Source of the DNA: Nigrospora sphaerica
Lineage: Eukaryota; Ascomycota; Sordariomycetes; Amphisphaeriales; Apiosporaceae
Assembly: GCA_018287875.1 (NCBI GenBank)
Contig: JAGVVL010000017.1
Span: forward strand, 1,116,001-1,180,000
DNA: 64,000 nt
Direction of reading: 5' to 3'
Shown: in pieces, positions 1-10,379 of the stretch
Layout: each line of letters begins with the position of its first letter
Numbering within the stretch: the first letter of the stretch is position 1
Made by a program: the position numbers and the translations under genes
Notes under the pieces: model-generated
Databases searched by the model: none
Told to the model about the DNA's origin: nothing
The model's input: the letters and a program-made list of their open reading frames with translations, nothing else

Positions 1-120
1 CGCCCACCTGCCAATCTGCCCGCACCGCCGGTCGCACCCGTCGCTTGCGACTCACCACGCCCGTGTAGTCGCGGCATATCTGCCGCTACGGTCCTTCGTC
101 GCAGCTCAATTACCGCCTCC

Positions 121-1938
121 ATGTCGGCCGCCGCGGATATGGAAACAGCCGCCAGGCCCAATGGCGATTCCCCGGCCACCCCGACCCCGCCTGAGGCCTT
201 ATCGCAAACCTCCAGCATTCCCTCGACAGAAAGCCCAGACTCACCCACGGCGCCCCCAGCCAGTGCCGATGCCAATGCCGGCGCCGTTACTGCTGGTAAC
301 GCTACCCTGAAGCCTGAGCACCAAGCTGCCGGTGGCGTTTCCTCGTCCCAGGTCATCCCGTCCTCGTTGACCCCGCCGCCGTCATCCCAGCCGCCCCAGC
401 CCACGGGTGCTGGCGCTGGACAACCACTTGGCTACATCAGCTCCCAAAGAGCCAACATCAACTCCCAAAGAGCCAGCATCTATTCTCCTCCCGCCACCGG
501 TATGGATCCGCTTGCTCGCCGCAGCAGCGCTTCGACCCCGGCCTCCGGGTATCTCCCACCCACGGCTGACCAGATCTCGGATGCCTCCCCGACAGAACTG
601 CGCTCCATGGTCCAGTCTTGCTTGGCCGAGAATGCCAGGCTCAAAATGGAGACGGCCCACCACAAGCTACAGTATAATCTGCTAAGTATGCAGGCCGACG
701 AGGATGCCAAACGAGCCGCCGTGGAGCACGAAATGACGCGCCGTGAGGTCGAGGTCCTCCGCGTCGCCGAGCACTCCCGACAGGCTCGTCGCGAGCTTAG
801 CGCCGCTGCCGACTCTACCCAAGCCAAGTATACGCAACTGAAGACCATGTACGAGGCTGCCGTTGATGAGGTTCAGAGCCTCAGAAAACGAGCCAAGCTG
901 GCCAAGAGGGTCATCCAGCAGAAAGAAGACGAGCTCACCAGCCTGGCTGACGAGCGCGACATGCTGCTGACCCGCATCCGCGAAAACCGGGAGCATTTCA
1001 AGATGCTCTGTTCGCCCGGAGGCGCCTTCCACGGGGCTCTGACGCCACCGACCAAGACGGTTGCGGCGGCGACACCGCAGCCACACCGGGCTACTCCACG
1101 GCAGGTGCCCAAAACCTCGCATCAGCCGCATCAGCACCCGTACCAGAGCGGGTTGCGTCAAGACAATGACCAGAATCAAGCGGGCTTTGCTGCCTTGCTG
1201 CAGGCAGCGTATCAGGAGAACAATAGCGCGCCTTCGACGCCGACCACGGCCAACCGACCTACGCCTCGCATGCCCTCCAAGCACACCCGTGGCGTGCAGT
1301 CCCTATCGTCTCTGCCTGAGACCCCCGGGCTCCGTTCCCGGAGCGAACGATCAATGCTCCTGCCGTCAGCCAACCTAGTACCGCATTCGGAACCCTCTTC
1401 CCGCCAGTCGGTTGCGAACCAGGACCTGCCGGCCACCCCGACATCGGTGTCCAAGAGAGGACGCAAAAGCCGGGAAAGCACCATATCGGCCGAGGAGAAC
1501 GGTGAGCTGGACCGGGCAGCCCTGGCATCGGTGGCTGCGGCCACGCAGTCGTTCATGTCGAGCGGTAACCGGGCTTCGACAAGTCACTCCCAACGGAATG
1601 GGGGCAGCGAGGAGCCCTTATATGAGAGTCGAGCGAGCCAGGCGGCTTCCGAGATGCTCCGCCGGGACCCCTTGGAGAGTCTGGAGGTGGCGAGCTCGGT
1701 GGGATCGCGTGATGCAACGCCCGCACCCGTGGACAAGCCGGCACCGGCCAAGGTCCAGGCCCGGCTTTATGCCGGTGTGAACAAGCCCGGCGGTCCGTGG
1801 GAGAAGCGCAAATACGCGGGCGGCGCCGACACGGACGAGAGCAGACGCGAAACGCTTCCGAGTCCCCTCAAAAAAGCTCGTTACAGCAGTGGCACCGAAA
1901 CTGAACGCCGAGTCGGCTTGGGCATTCAGTACAGCTGA
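121..1938 (+). CDS. Conserved fungal coiled-coil protein, probably nuclear
   Basis: Single open frame of 605 residues from an ATG that follows a C-rich leader. The first ~155 residues are low-complexity Pro/Ser/Ala. Residues ~165-298 form a long charged heptad-like region (LAENARLKMETAHHKLQ through LTRIRENREHFKML), which reads as a coiled coil. The rest is again disordered, with basic clusters KRGRKSR and PLKKARY that could be nuclear localisation signals. A short tract near the C-terminus (ARLYAGVNKPGGPWEKRKYAGG) looks better conserved than its surroundings. No catalytic motif is visible and I do not recognise a named family. The length of the frame, its codon composition and the ordered middle region support a real gene. 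Function unknown; a scaffold or chromatin-associated role is only an inference. Confidence 0.75.
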   Translation: MSAAADMETAARPNGDSPATPTPPEALSQTSSIPSTESPDSPTAPPASADANAGAVTAGNATLKPEHQAAGGVSSSQVIPSSLTPPPSSQPPQPTGAGAGQPLGYISSQRANINSQRASIYSPPATGMDPLARRSSASTPASGYLPPTADQISDASPTELRSMVQSCLAENARLKMETAHHKLQYNLLSMQADEDAKRAAVEHEMTRREVEVLRVAEHSRQARRELSAAADSTQAKYTQLKTMYEAAVDEVQSLRKRAKLAKRVIQQKEDELTSLADERDMLLTRIRENREHFKMLCSPGGAFHGALTPPTKTVAAATPQPHRATPRQVPKTSHQPHQHPYQSGLRQDNDQNQAGFAALLQAAYQENNSAPSTPTTANRPTPRMPSKHTRGVQSLSSLPETPGLRSRSERSMLLPSANLVPHSEPSSRQSVANQDLPATPTSVSKRGRKSRESTISAEENGELDRAALASVAAATQSFMSSGNRASTSHSQRNGGSEEPLYESRASQAASEMLRRDPLESLEVASSVGSRDATPAPVDKPAPAKVQARLYAGVNKPGGPWEKRKYAGGADTDESRRETLPSPLKKARYSSGTETERRVGLGIQYS

Positions 1939-2648
1939 GGCATGGCTGCTGCGGCATGGGTGCGAAAGAGGCTACGAGGACGACGACATTTGTATTATAC
2001 CCCATCGGAGGTTGTGCCTTGCAGGTTGTGCGGGGGTGTGTGAAAGGTAGAGAGCATCGGGAATCTGTAGTACACATATTGCCACTGCTAAAACGGGTCG
2101 CGATTGCCTTGGGGCGTCAGGCTGGAGTGCGCATGGCAGCCAAACAAGTAGAAGCAATGCACAGGGTAGTTTGAATTGCGTCGGTGACGGATTCACTGAG
2201 CAATTTCCGCTGAACGGAGGAGTTGGCGTCTCAGCAGCAGTGGTAGTACTCCGAACGGCCTAGGCATTCTGTAGCTGTGCGGGTAATAGCCGATGGGCTC
2301 CCCGCGCCACCGCCCGTTTCCCCGCGGGGCGGCGCCGCATTGCCGAAAGCAATTGCCCGCCATAGCCCGAGCGGAATTAGGGCGGGAATATGTTTACCCT
2401 GGCCTGGGCTGCGGGTTTGGCGATACCGGACAGCCAGTCGACTGCATGTTCCGGCTGCTGCTTCGTTCCTCGTGTCCACAGCTGCTCCCCGTTTCTTCCT
2501 TCACGAACGGTATACTGGCGTGTCCTGCATTGGTCTACGAGATACCGGGTACTGTAATTACGTCTTCGCACTCGTACTACCTACTTGGTCACTCCTACTA
2601 CGCTCCCTCTTCGCCCAGCAAGCACCCCACTCGGCTGCAAAGCACACC
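1939..2648. other. Intergenic: 3' end of the coiled-coil gene and promoter of the thiolase gene
   Basis: No gene is supported. An open frame runs upstream of the thiolase ATG (from about 2277), but its translation is low quality and does not resemble a thiolase leader. Confidence 0.6.
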
Positions 2649-3908
2649 ATGGCGCTTCCCAAGGGCCTCTCGGCGGTGCTCGCCAAGGCACCGTCGGACG
2701 TGGTGATTCTCTCGTCGCTGCGCACGCCCATCTGCCGGTCATACAAGGGACAGCTCAAGGACGCCTACCCCGAGGAGATGCTGGCGGCGGTGCTCGGCGC
2801 CACGCTCGCGGCGAACCCGGACATGCCGGCGGCAGCGGTCGAGGACGTGGCGGTGGGCGTGGTCCTGTCGGAGCTGGGCGGCTCCAAGGCGGCGCGCATG
2901 GCGATGAACCACGTGGGGTTCCCCAACTCGACCAGCCTGTACACGGTCAACCGGGCCTGCAGCTCGTCGCTGCAGGGCATGGCGACGGTGGCGGCGCAGA
3001 TCCGCACGGGCATGATCAGTACGGGCATCGCGGCGGGCACCGAAAGCATGACGCGCAACTACGGCAGCCGGGCCATCCCGGTGGACCTCTGGCCCGAGCT
3101 CAAGGAGAGCCCCAACAAGCACGCGCGCGACTGCATCATGGCCATGGGCCTCACGTCGGAGCACGTGGCGGCACGGTACGGTGTGAGCCGGCGGGAGCAG
3201 GACGAGTTCGCCGTCGAGTCGCACCGACGGGCGGCGCGGGCGCAGGCCGAAGGCTTCTTCGCCCGCGAGACGGTGTCGGTGCACACGCGCTTCCAGGAGG
3301 TTGACAAGCAGGGCAACAAGGTCGGCGAAGCGCGGCGCGTCGAGGTGACCCAGGACGACGGCATCCGCGCGGGCGTGACCATGGAGGCGCTGGCCAAGCT
3401 GAAGCCGGCCTTTGCGGCCGACGGGGCCAGCACGGCGGGCAACTCGAGCCAGGTGTCGGACGGCGCCGCGGCGACGCTGCTGATGCGGCGCAGCACCGCG
3501 ACGGAACTGGGGCTGACGGGCAGCATCCTCGGCAAGTTCGTCGGCGCCACGACGGTGGGGTGCGCGCCCGACGAGATGGGCATCGGGCCGGCGCTGGCCA
3601 TTCCCAAGCCGCTGCGCGCGCTGGGGCTCGAGACGCGCGACGTGGACCGGTGGGAGATCAACGAGGCCTTCGCCAGCCAGGCCATCTACTGCGTGCGCGA
3701 GCTGGGCCTGCAGAGCGCCTGGGAGCAGGGCCAGGTCAACCCGGACGGCGGCGCCATCGCCCTCGGCCACCCGCTGGGCGCTACCGGCGCCCGCATGACG
3801 AGCACGCTGATGCACGGCCTGGGTCGGAGCGGCGGCGAGGTCGGCGTCGTGAGCATGTGTGTCGGTACCGGCATGGGCATGGCCGGCCTGTTTGTGCGCG
3901 AGCACTGA
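2649..3908 (+). CDS. 3-ketoacyl-CoA thiolase (acetyl-CoA C-acyltransferase)
   Basis: Thiolases cleave 3-ketoacyl-CoA with CoA to give acetyl-CoA and a shortened acyl-CoA, the last step of beta-oxidation. The 419-residue single-exon product has the expected ~400-residue length. It shows the nucleophile motif VNRACSSSLQG, the NEAFA motif, GGAIALGHPLGATGAR with the catalytic His, and the C-terminal second Cys in CVGTGMGMAG. The NRxCSS context and the block GLTSEHVAARYGVSRREQDEF fit the 3-ketoacyl (POT1/FOX3-like) group better than ERG10-type acetoacetyl-CoA thiolases. The start at MALPKGLSAVLAKAPSDVV was chosen because similarity begins there; the frame is open for 124 codons upstream. The N-terminus shows no clear PTS2 (R/K-L-x5-H/Q-L) and the C-terminus (VREH) is not a canonical PTS1, so the compartment cannot be assigned. 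Confidence 0.93.
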   Translation: MALPKGLSAVLAKAPSDVVILSSLRTPICRSYKGQLKDAYPEEMLAAVLGATLAANPDMPAAAVEDVAVGVVLSELGGSKAARMAMNHVGFPNSTSLYTVNRACSSSLQGMATVAAQIRTGMISTGIAAGTESMTRNYGSRAIPVDLWPELKESPNKHARDCIMAMGLTSEHVAARYGVSRREQDEFAVESHRRAARAQAEGFFARETVSVHTRFQEVDKQGNKVGEARRVEVTQDDGIRAGVTMEALAKLKPAFAADGASTAGNSSQVSDGAAATLLMRRSTATELGLTGSILGKFVGATTVGCAPDEMGIGPALAIPKPLRALGLETRDVDRWEINEAFASQAIYCVRELGLQSAWEQGQVNPDGGAIALGHPLGATGARMTSTLMHGLGRSGGEVGVVSMCVGTGMGMAGLFVREH

Positions 3909-5796
3909 GATACGCCGTTCCGAGAAAGGAGGGACGGTGGGAGCGGCGATGGGTAAGGGGGACGGGGAGATACAGGGACAAAGACGGCTGCATGCCGTAC
4001 GATGCCTCCCCGGCTTTGTGGTCTATGTGTGTATGCATCTAGCTGGACAGTTGCCTCCAACGATGGGGCGTATTCCCCTTCCCCCAACAATTTGCCCTAT
4101 CCACACGTCACGCCCTATTTCTTCGTGAAGATGGTCGCCACGCTGTTCTTCGTCGTGACCCTGCCCCCCGTCGTGTACAGCGGCGGGTACGAGCAGCTCG
4201 AGCTTCTGGTGGCTCGACGTCGTTCTGCGAGATGGGGGTTGGAATTCCGGGGCGGGTGGTTGGCCCGTGAAGGCCCGCGTCCGGAGGGGCTGTGGGACGT
4301 TACCCCGGTATGTGAAAGGTGCATGCTTAGATGGGTGTATGTACTACATACAAGTATCTCGAGTCCAGCGGTGGACGGCACCCGCGCGCCTGCTGATTGG
4401 CGATTGGCGCGCTGTCGGAATTATCATGATCCACGGCCAGCCGAGCGACCTCTGTAGGGAATCCCGAGGCCGCAGTTACTTTGGCCGCCCGTGCCCCATG
4501 TGTCCATGTCCCTCTCGCTCTGTTTCTTTCGTTTTTTTCCCCCCTCTCTCGCCCTCCTTCCACCCTCGGCTTGCCCGACCGATTTGGTCCTATCTGGCGA
4601 GACGACCGAGGTTAGGCTGCCGTCGGCCGTTGATGGCGCCGCGCTACGCGCAGTGCCTCTGCACGGCTGGTTTGACCATGGCCATAGCCAGGCCGTGGGG
4701 GTGAAGATGGCGAGTGCCCCGGCCCGTCTAATCGTCTTTCACCACGTATCACCTGCCTTTTCGTCCTCGGACACTAGCAACCTGGCTGCAGTATGCCGGC
4801 CGACCTGCTAGCTTCGCCTACGACAGGCTACGAGATGCCATACTACTGCAGCGCCGTCATGCGCCGGCGACACGGATGCGGCTTTTCTGCGGCCCCATGG
4901 CGCGTACCAGCAGCGCCTCGCCGCCTCCGCAGACGGCCGCATCATCGTGAAGCACCCTCGCCAAAGACGGACGGCGCGTCGGCCATGACGCCAGGCTGGC
5001 CCCCAGGCGTAGGATGGCGGCAGCGCTCCTGGCCATACAGCAGGGGCACGTCACGCTGCCGTCGGTGGGGGGGGGGATGAACTAGGTATATCTCGTCCTG
5101 ATCTAGGCAGCGGGGGCCGCAGACAGCCGGGGCATATGCGTCCACGATCCTTCGTCTGGGAAGGGGCAGATTAGGTCGCTGGATGCAGGCAAGGATGGCC
5201 CAGGGAGGCGGTGGAGGGGGGGACGGTGATGCTTCCGAGAGGCCCCGGGCCTCCGGGCAGGAGTTTGCGAGCCTAGACCCACCGGGAGGGGGGAAGAGAA
5301 GGATGGAGGGCGGCGCCGAGCCAGGGCGAGACCGCCTCCCATCGGCTTGCCACAGACTGGCTAGCCAGCAGGGAGTGACAAAAGCGAGGGAGTGCCGCCA
5401 TGTCTGCAGCCGCCCTCGTGATTGGGCCCACCCGGAACGTTGCCAACCCAAGAAAGACGCCGGGAGCCTGCGCCGGACGAAGCATCGGCGCCGTGATGCA
5501 GTGGACGGAATCCCTCGAGGATAAGAAGGCCCCGCGCGCCCGCCCTGGCCGGTCATCACGCCCCTTCCCTTTCGCCGGGCCAGAGAGCTAGGAAATAGAG
5601 AGAAAGAGAGCCGCGGAGAGAGAGCCGGAGAACCAGAGAACCAGAAAAACAGAGAATCAAAAGCGCCGTGCTGCCATTCGTCGTCTTCCGAACGCGGATA
5701 GGTCCCTCACCATCGTTCTCACCCTCTATCGTCCCGCGGCCGGCAGCTGACGGCCACCCAAGGTGCTGACACACTCCTCGTCTCGTTGCTGACAGC
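3909..5796. other. Intergenic, no gene supported
   Basis: About 1.9 kb of mixed sequence with a purine-rich stretch near 5590-5660 (repeated gagagag/ccagaga). Short frames occur on both strands but none has recognisable domains or coherent introns. The 3' part is presumably the promoter of the amidotransferase gene. Confidence 0.5.
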
Positions 5797-6832
5797 ATGA
5801 ACGGCAATCTGGCGTTGGGCATGGCAACCCCAACAGTAGCGTCGATGCAGGGCCGGGCTGTAGGGGCAGGGGTAGCGGCAGGAGCTGACGTACAGCCCCG
5901 GCTCCAATCGCGCCGCGTCTTGCAGGTCGCCGTCTTGGTGTGCGAGCACATGTCGCCCGACATCGCCGCCTCGCACGGCGCCTTTCCCGACATATTCCGG
6001 ACCTGGCTTGTGTCGGGCGCCCGTCGCTTCAACAGCCGCCGCCCGCGGTGCCAACACGTCGCCGTTCGGGCCTCCAGCTGGGACGTAACCAAGGGCGAGT
6101 ACCCGCCCAAGCTACACGGCATCGACGCTCTCATCGTCACCGGCTCCATCCACGGCGTGTACGACGATGCCCCGTGGATCCCGGCCCTCGCCCGCTACAT
6201 ACAAGGTACGAAATAGGCGGGCCTGCCGTGCCGGCGCCCCCTTCCTCCTCTTCGCCGCCTCCGCTGATCTCGGCCAGACGTCTACCGCAAGCAGCCCCGC
6301 GTCCGACTCTTTGGCAGCTGCTTCGGCCACCAGCTCATCGCCCAGGTGCTCCTGGGGGAACATGGAGCGCGGGTTGAGCGGTGCGACAGCGGTTGGGAAA
6401 TCGGCCTGCACGAGGTCCGCCACAACGCCGCCTTCGTGCGGTGTTTCCCCGGCCTGGTGCGCCCGACGACGGCTTACCAGTTTCTGCACCTCGATCATGT
6501 CGTGGTCAAGACGGCCCTGCCTCCCGGCTGGATGTCCGTCGGCGCCAGCGACCTGTGCCCCCTGCAGGGGCTCTACCAGCCCGGAAGGGTGCTGACGTAC
6601 CAGGTAAGCCGCAGCCATTGTCCCCCGGGGCGCTGCCATGGCTGACTGGCCTTCCTGGTTGCAGGGCCACCCCGAATTCGATAATATGGTGGTGCGCGAC
6701 ATCGTGTCGCGCCTGGACCGCGTGGGCGCCTTGGCCGCCGACGTGTACGAGGAAGCCTTGGCGCTGCGGGATAAGGGTGACAGTCGAGCGCGAGCGGCTG
6801 AGGTGCTGGTGGAATTCCTGGCCATGAGCTAA
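5797..6832 (+). CDS. Class I glutamine amidotransferase-like protein (GATase1)
   Basis: Three exons: 5797-6205, 6278-6603 and 6665-6832, with canonical GT-AG introns of 72 and 61 nt that keep the frame; the product is 300 residues. The GATase1 fold is shown by VTGSIHGVYDD (oxyanion region), the nucleophile elbow LFGSCFGHQLIA with Cys151, and the catalytic His/Glu in GHPEF (His247, Glu249). The architecture is that of the stand-alone GATase1 proteins common in fungi (YLR126C-like), which hydrolyse glutamine or a related gamma-glutamyl substrate; no synthetase domain is attached. The substrate is not evident. The first ~40 residues are variable, so an initiation codon slightly downstream (ATG at 5821) is possible. 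Neighbouring genes give no pathway clue. Confidence 0.88.
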
Positions 6833-7189
6833 ACAAGGGCCGCAAGCGATGGCAAGAAAATGCGACGACTGTTCCTGATGCTGTTTCCTCATTCATTCCC
6901 TCGGCCTCGAGTACGTGCGCGCAAGAAATTGGTTTGCACGCGTCGAACGCGGAGGAGAACAAAAGGGAGAGCTGCCTCACATTCCTCAGCGAAACCACCC
7001 CCCGAGCCGCCAGGCATTCTCACCCCCCATCGCACCCGGCGCTCTTTCACGTACACTGTATGCCTACCCACACACATATACCGACCGGATGCCCGGTTCC
7101 CTGATGTAGCATGCTGCTTTCTCTTCCCCTCATCTGCCTCCCGTCTTCCCGTCGTACTATCTCATATCTTTTGAAACCCCCGCTGCACT
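6833..7189. other. Intergenic, nothing recognised
   Basis: Short C/T-rich spacer with the presumed promoter of the downstream membrane protein. No motif stands out. Confidence 0.5.
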
Positions 7190-7849
7190 ATGAGTTCTGC
7201 CCTAGCCCCCGCAGCCCTGCTGGCAACTCCCCAGCATGCTAAGATCAGCACGGCGCACAAATTCCGGCAGTGGAAGCAAACAGCATACCTCAAGACGCGG
7301 TACTCTGACATCGGCACTGCCGTCGTCCTCGAGTGTAGCGACGCGGCCGTTCTGCTTGACCAGCAACTTAATGCCCGGCCCGCCTATTTCGGCCAGCTTC
7401 TCGTCAGGCTCTACAGCTACGGCGCCTCGTGGCGCAACTACGTCCTGCTTCAATTTTTGGGCTTTGTCGACTGGATCCTGCTTCTCGGTCTCAAGTTCGT
7501 CGACCTCGTCCTCTTCAAGCTTTGCCTGCTCTTCTGCCTGCTGCCCACCGGCGCCTTCGTCGTCTACGGGTCGCTGGTCCTCGGTGCCCGGTGCTGCTGG
7601 GAATTTATGAGCGGGCGTTGGTGGTGCGGCACCGTGGCACTCGTCAGCTTCAGCCTCTGGGCCTGCTACATCGCCACCAACTACCTCAAGCGGCCCGAGG
7701 ACTGGAGCGCTTCGACGTGGCCCCGGACCTTCCGGGGTCAGACGCGGGCCGCTTCGACTTTCTACAAGCAGCCCGTCTTCTGGAACGCTGCCGGAATCCT
7801 GGCCATCGCGGTATCGCAGTACCTCGGTGCTGTAGACCTCCTCATCTAG
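7190..7849 (+). CDS. Small multi-span membrane protein of unknown function
   Basis: Uninterrupted 219-residue frame with a good ATG context after a pyrimidine-rich leader. After ~75 soluble residues there are several hydrophobic segments: approximately residues 84-102 (VLLQFLGFVDWILLLGLKF), 103-130 (VDLVLFKLCLLFCLLPTGAF and following), 145-163 (TVALVSFSLWACYIATNY) and a final one near 200-217. This predicts about four membrane spans. No catalytic or transporter motif is recognised. It looks like a lineage-restricted hypothetical protein. Codon use resembles neighbouring genes, and the frame has no stop, unlike the decayed gene just downstream. Confidence 0.6.
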   Translation: MSSALAPAALLATPQHAKISTAHKFRQWKQTAYLKTRYSDIGTAVVLECSDAAVLLDQQLNARPAYFGQLLVRLYSYGASWRNYVLLQFLGFVDWILLLGLKFVDLVLFKLCLLFCLLPTGAFVVYGSLVLGARCCWEFMSGRWWCGTVALVSFSLWACYIATNYLKRPEDWSASTWPRTFRGQTRAASTFYKQPVFWNAAGILAIAVSQYLGAVDLLI

Positions 7850-8365
7850 CTGTTTCACCCTTTTGCCCCGTGCAGATTGGAGGAGAGGGACTTTGGCACT
7901 ATGGGGTTCCCTGAAGTGGGCCCTCCACTATGCTGGTGTGTGCGAACAATCGAGTCTGTACCTCGGGCGGAGGCTGCAATACGTGGTACCAGGGGCCGGG
8001 GGTTTTCCTGCCCGTTTTGTCCGGGGATACAATCTGCTCCGTTGGGGGTGGTGGTTTTGGATGGTTCCTGTGTTGATGGCAAGGGCCTGGTCAAGTCCGA
8101 CCAGTGACACATGCAGGTACGTATTCAATGAAGCAAATGAATGAGACCGGCTTGCCCCTGTAGCTGTACTATGCGCTTGGCTGTCTTTTGTCATCTTCCT
8201 CGCCGTCCTCGCCGTGACTATATGGAGGCGGGCAGACCAATGAACTCGTCCTTCCATGACACAAGGGCTCCGGCTTCCTCGTCTCTGAGTTGATATCTCG
8301 TTGGCCAACCATCTGGAGACTGGACCGTCTAAGCAAGAACTCCCGAGCAGTATGTATCGGCCGCT
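7850..8365. other. Spacer between the membrane-protein gene and the DUF1996 pseudogene
   Basis: No intact gene. A hydrophobic stretch near 8178-8225 on the plus strand (reads LSFVIFLAVLAV in one frame) could be the remains of the secretion signal of the decayed DUF1996 gene, but the frame is not continuous with it. Confidence 0.4.
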
Positions 8366-9727
8366 ATGATGCGCTTCCAGTGCTCGCGGCTAGTTGTCGA
8401 GTGAGTTGACCCCCTCGTCAACCGGGGCCTTCTTCAGTCGACGCATGTCCATCAGATCATCGGTGGCAACTCCTTCGATGCCACCATGACGCCGGTGTGG
8501 ACTATGATCCCTCGCCAGAATCTACCTGCACGACGTGCAACTACAGCGACGACTTTCCCAACTAGTTGACGACCATTCTGGAATTTAGGGCGCGCAACGG
8601 CACCTACAAGGGGGTGAAGCAAATGGTGAATCTTGTTCGTCCCTCGCCCGCTCATTGGGCCGTTATAGAACTACCCCGGAGATGTTCCACTGCCTAGGCG
8701 TATATTTTGAACCTATCGGCTCACATCTCCTCTGCAGTTCCTGCGGGGCGACGAAGAAATGACGATTTACTACATCCCGCAGTACGACAAAGAAACAACC
8801 GTCATTGCCTTTCAACCGGTGAGTTTTCTCTCCCCTTCGCCGGCCACATGGAGCACACATCCTAACGGCCTTTCAAGGGCTTCCGCATGCTCGCGGGCAA
8901 TCCCACTCTACGTAGCTATAGTGGCCAGCAGAGGCAGCTCTGTCATCGCTGCTACACGGCCGTGAATCAGGACCCGTTCGGAGGAGCGCCGTGTGTGGAT
9001 GGCAGTGGCATGGACACGGCTGAGCTTCCGCCGCCTTAACACAATGGCGGTATCAGGGCAACCATCACCATTTCACGTGAGTCGCGGCCCCATATTCTTT
9101 CCCCATTACTCTCCGTCTCGCCCTCGTCATTTGTTCTCGCAGCTGTGGCGGGATCCGGTACTGAACAAAACCTTCTCTTACCAGCTGCTGGGACGGCAAG
9201 AGCCTCGATAGTCCCGTCTGGCTTCCTCAGGTCATGTACCAAGTCATGTGTGGCACCCGGGAACTTAACGATCCCTCCGGCTGACCCGACGACGGTTCCC
9301 GGCCATTCGTCTACACCATGAACGATGAGCATGGGTGTGGGTAAGCAGCACTTTATGTTCCCTATAGCCCGCTTTGGCACGTAACTCTGCCGTCGCTCTC
9401 CTGCTCTTTTTTTTCTCCCCCTTCTCGGCTTGAGGATGCTCCGGTTTTGCTCCACGAACACACCGCTTTAGGAACTTGCTGACTCCGGGTCATGATAGAT
9501 GGCACGGCAACTACCTCTTTGGCTGGGAAGGCGATGCCCTGCAGAGAGCCCTCGATGCCCGGTGTAGTGGCAACATGTGCAAAACGCGGAAGACCCAGTC
9601 GCCCGAACAAGCAGCCGCCTGCACCAAGGAGCTGCGCATCCCCAAGAACGTTGACGGGTGTAAGTCCAGTGGTCAAGATCCCCCGCCAATGACCATTCCT
9701 GGCGCGGAGCGCCAATGCAGGGCTTGA
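8366..9727 (+). pseudogene. DUF1996 (secreted, WSC-associated type) gene remnant
   Basis: Successive segments match the DUF1996 family order: MRFQCSRLVVE, VDPLVNRG, HVHQIIGGNSFDATM, ESTCTTCNYSDDF, FRARNGTYKGVKQM, MTIYYIPQYD, GFRMLAGNPTLRS, CWDGKSLDSP, LPQVMYQVMCGTRELND, PDDGSRPFVYTMND, GNYLFGWEGDALQRALDARC and CTKELRIPKNVDGC. The conserved domain is present end to end, with plausible intron positions (for example near 8624-8734 and 9076 onward). It cannot be translated. In-frame stops occur at 8402 (VE*VDPLV), 8563 (PN* where the family has NYW), 9037 and 9282 (G*PDDGS where W is expected). A one-base deletion lies near 8493 (MTP|GVDYDP). Intact members are secreted or cell-surface proteins of unknown function. 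The 9282 stop (TGG to TGA) and the 8402 stop (probably CGA to TGA) are transitions, so RIP of a duplicated gene is possible, but the frameshift needs another cause. Confidence 0.85.
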
Positions 9728-10379
9728 GGTTCCCTCGAACGTGGTCATGTAGAGAGGGGTACGAGCTGGATGGGGGGGCAAGCCGGTTGCACTGTGAATC
9801 AAGGGCAGGCACCTTGAGGTAGGTAGGGGTGAATAAATGCAAGGCAGGGTTGATGACAGACGTCTTGTATGCTTTAGCGGAAGTTCAGGAGGACGCGGTA
9901 TGGCTATACACTTGCATATAGGAGCCTAAGTGCTCGAGTCAAATATAGATTACTTATCTGCAAAGAAGGAAGTGCTGTGGTGTCACACACTCGTCCCTGA
10001 TCATCAGGAGGGCGGCGTCCTGAGGCACACAGTCCCAGCAGCATCCCTCTCTTTCTCGCCCCAAAAAATATTGGTCGCCTTGTCCACGTGCATTTCCTCC
10101 AGCACCTGGAAATTTAATTGGATTACTCTCCTACGTACCATCTTCTCGGCTGCCATCTCTTCGCCGGCTTCCTCGCAGTGCCCCGATCCATCTACATACG
10201 CTTGGAATTCATCCCACGACACCCGGACCGGAAGTCTTTTCAGATCCTTCCTCATTCCTTCACTGCCGGCGAAGTGCGTAAGGTTTAATCCCGTCATCTC
10301 ATCTCCGTACGTTGACACTTCCTGAAACATAGCTGCCCGTGGCTGACTTTTTTTCCCCCCCGGGTTTTCTAGCATCACG
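9728..10379. other. Intergenic: 3' flank of the pseudogene and promoter of the RID-like gene
   Basis: No gene is supported. The antisense frame at 10004-10543 overlaps the start of the methyltransferase gene and is a shadow. Confidence 0.55.

Noticed and set aside
2739..3905. 388-codon antisense frame across the thiolase
   Set aside because: Shadow caused by GC-rich codon usage; His/Arg/Ala-rich translation without domains.
4115..4381. Minus-strand frame ending in a plausible-looking C-terminus (GGRVTTKNSVATIFTKK)
   Set aside because: No upstream exon with coding quality or clear splice sites was found and no family is recognised; chance is as likely.
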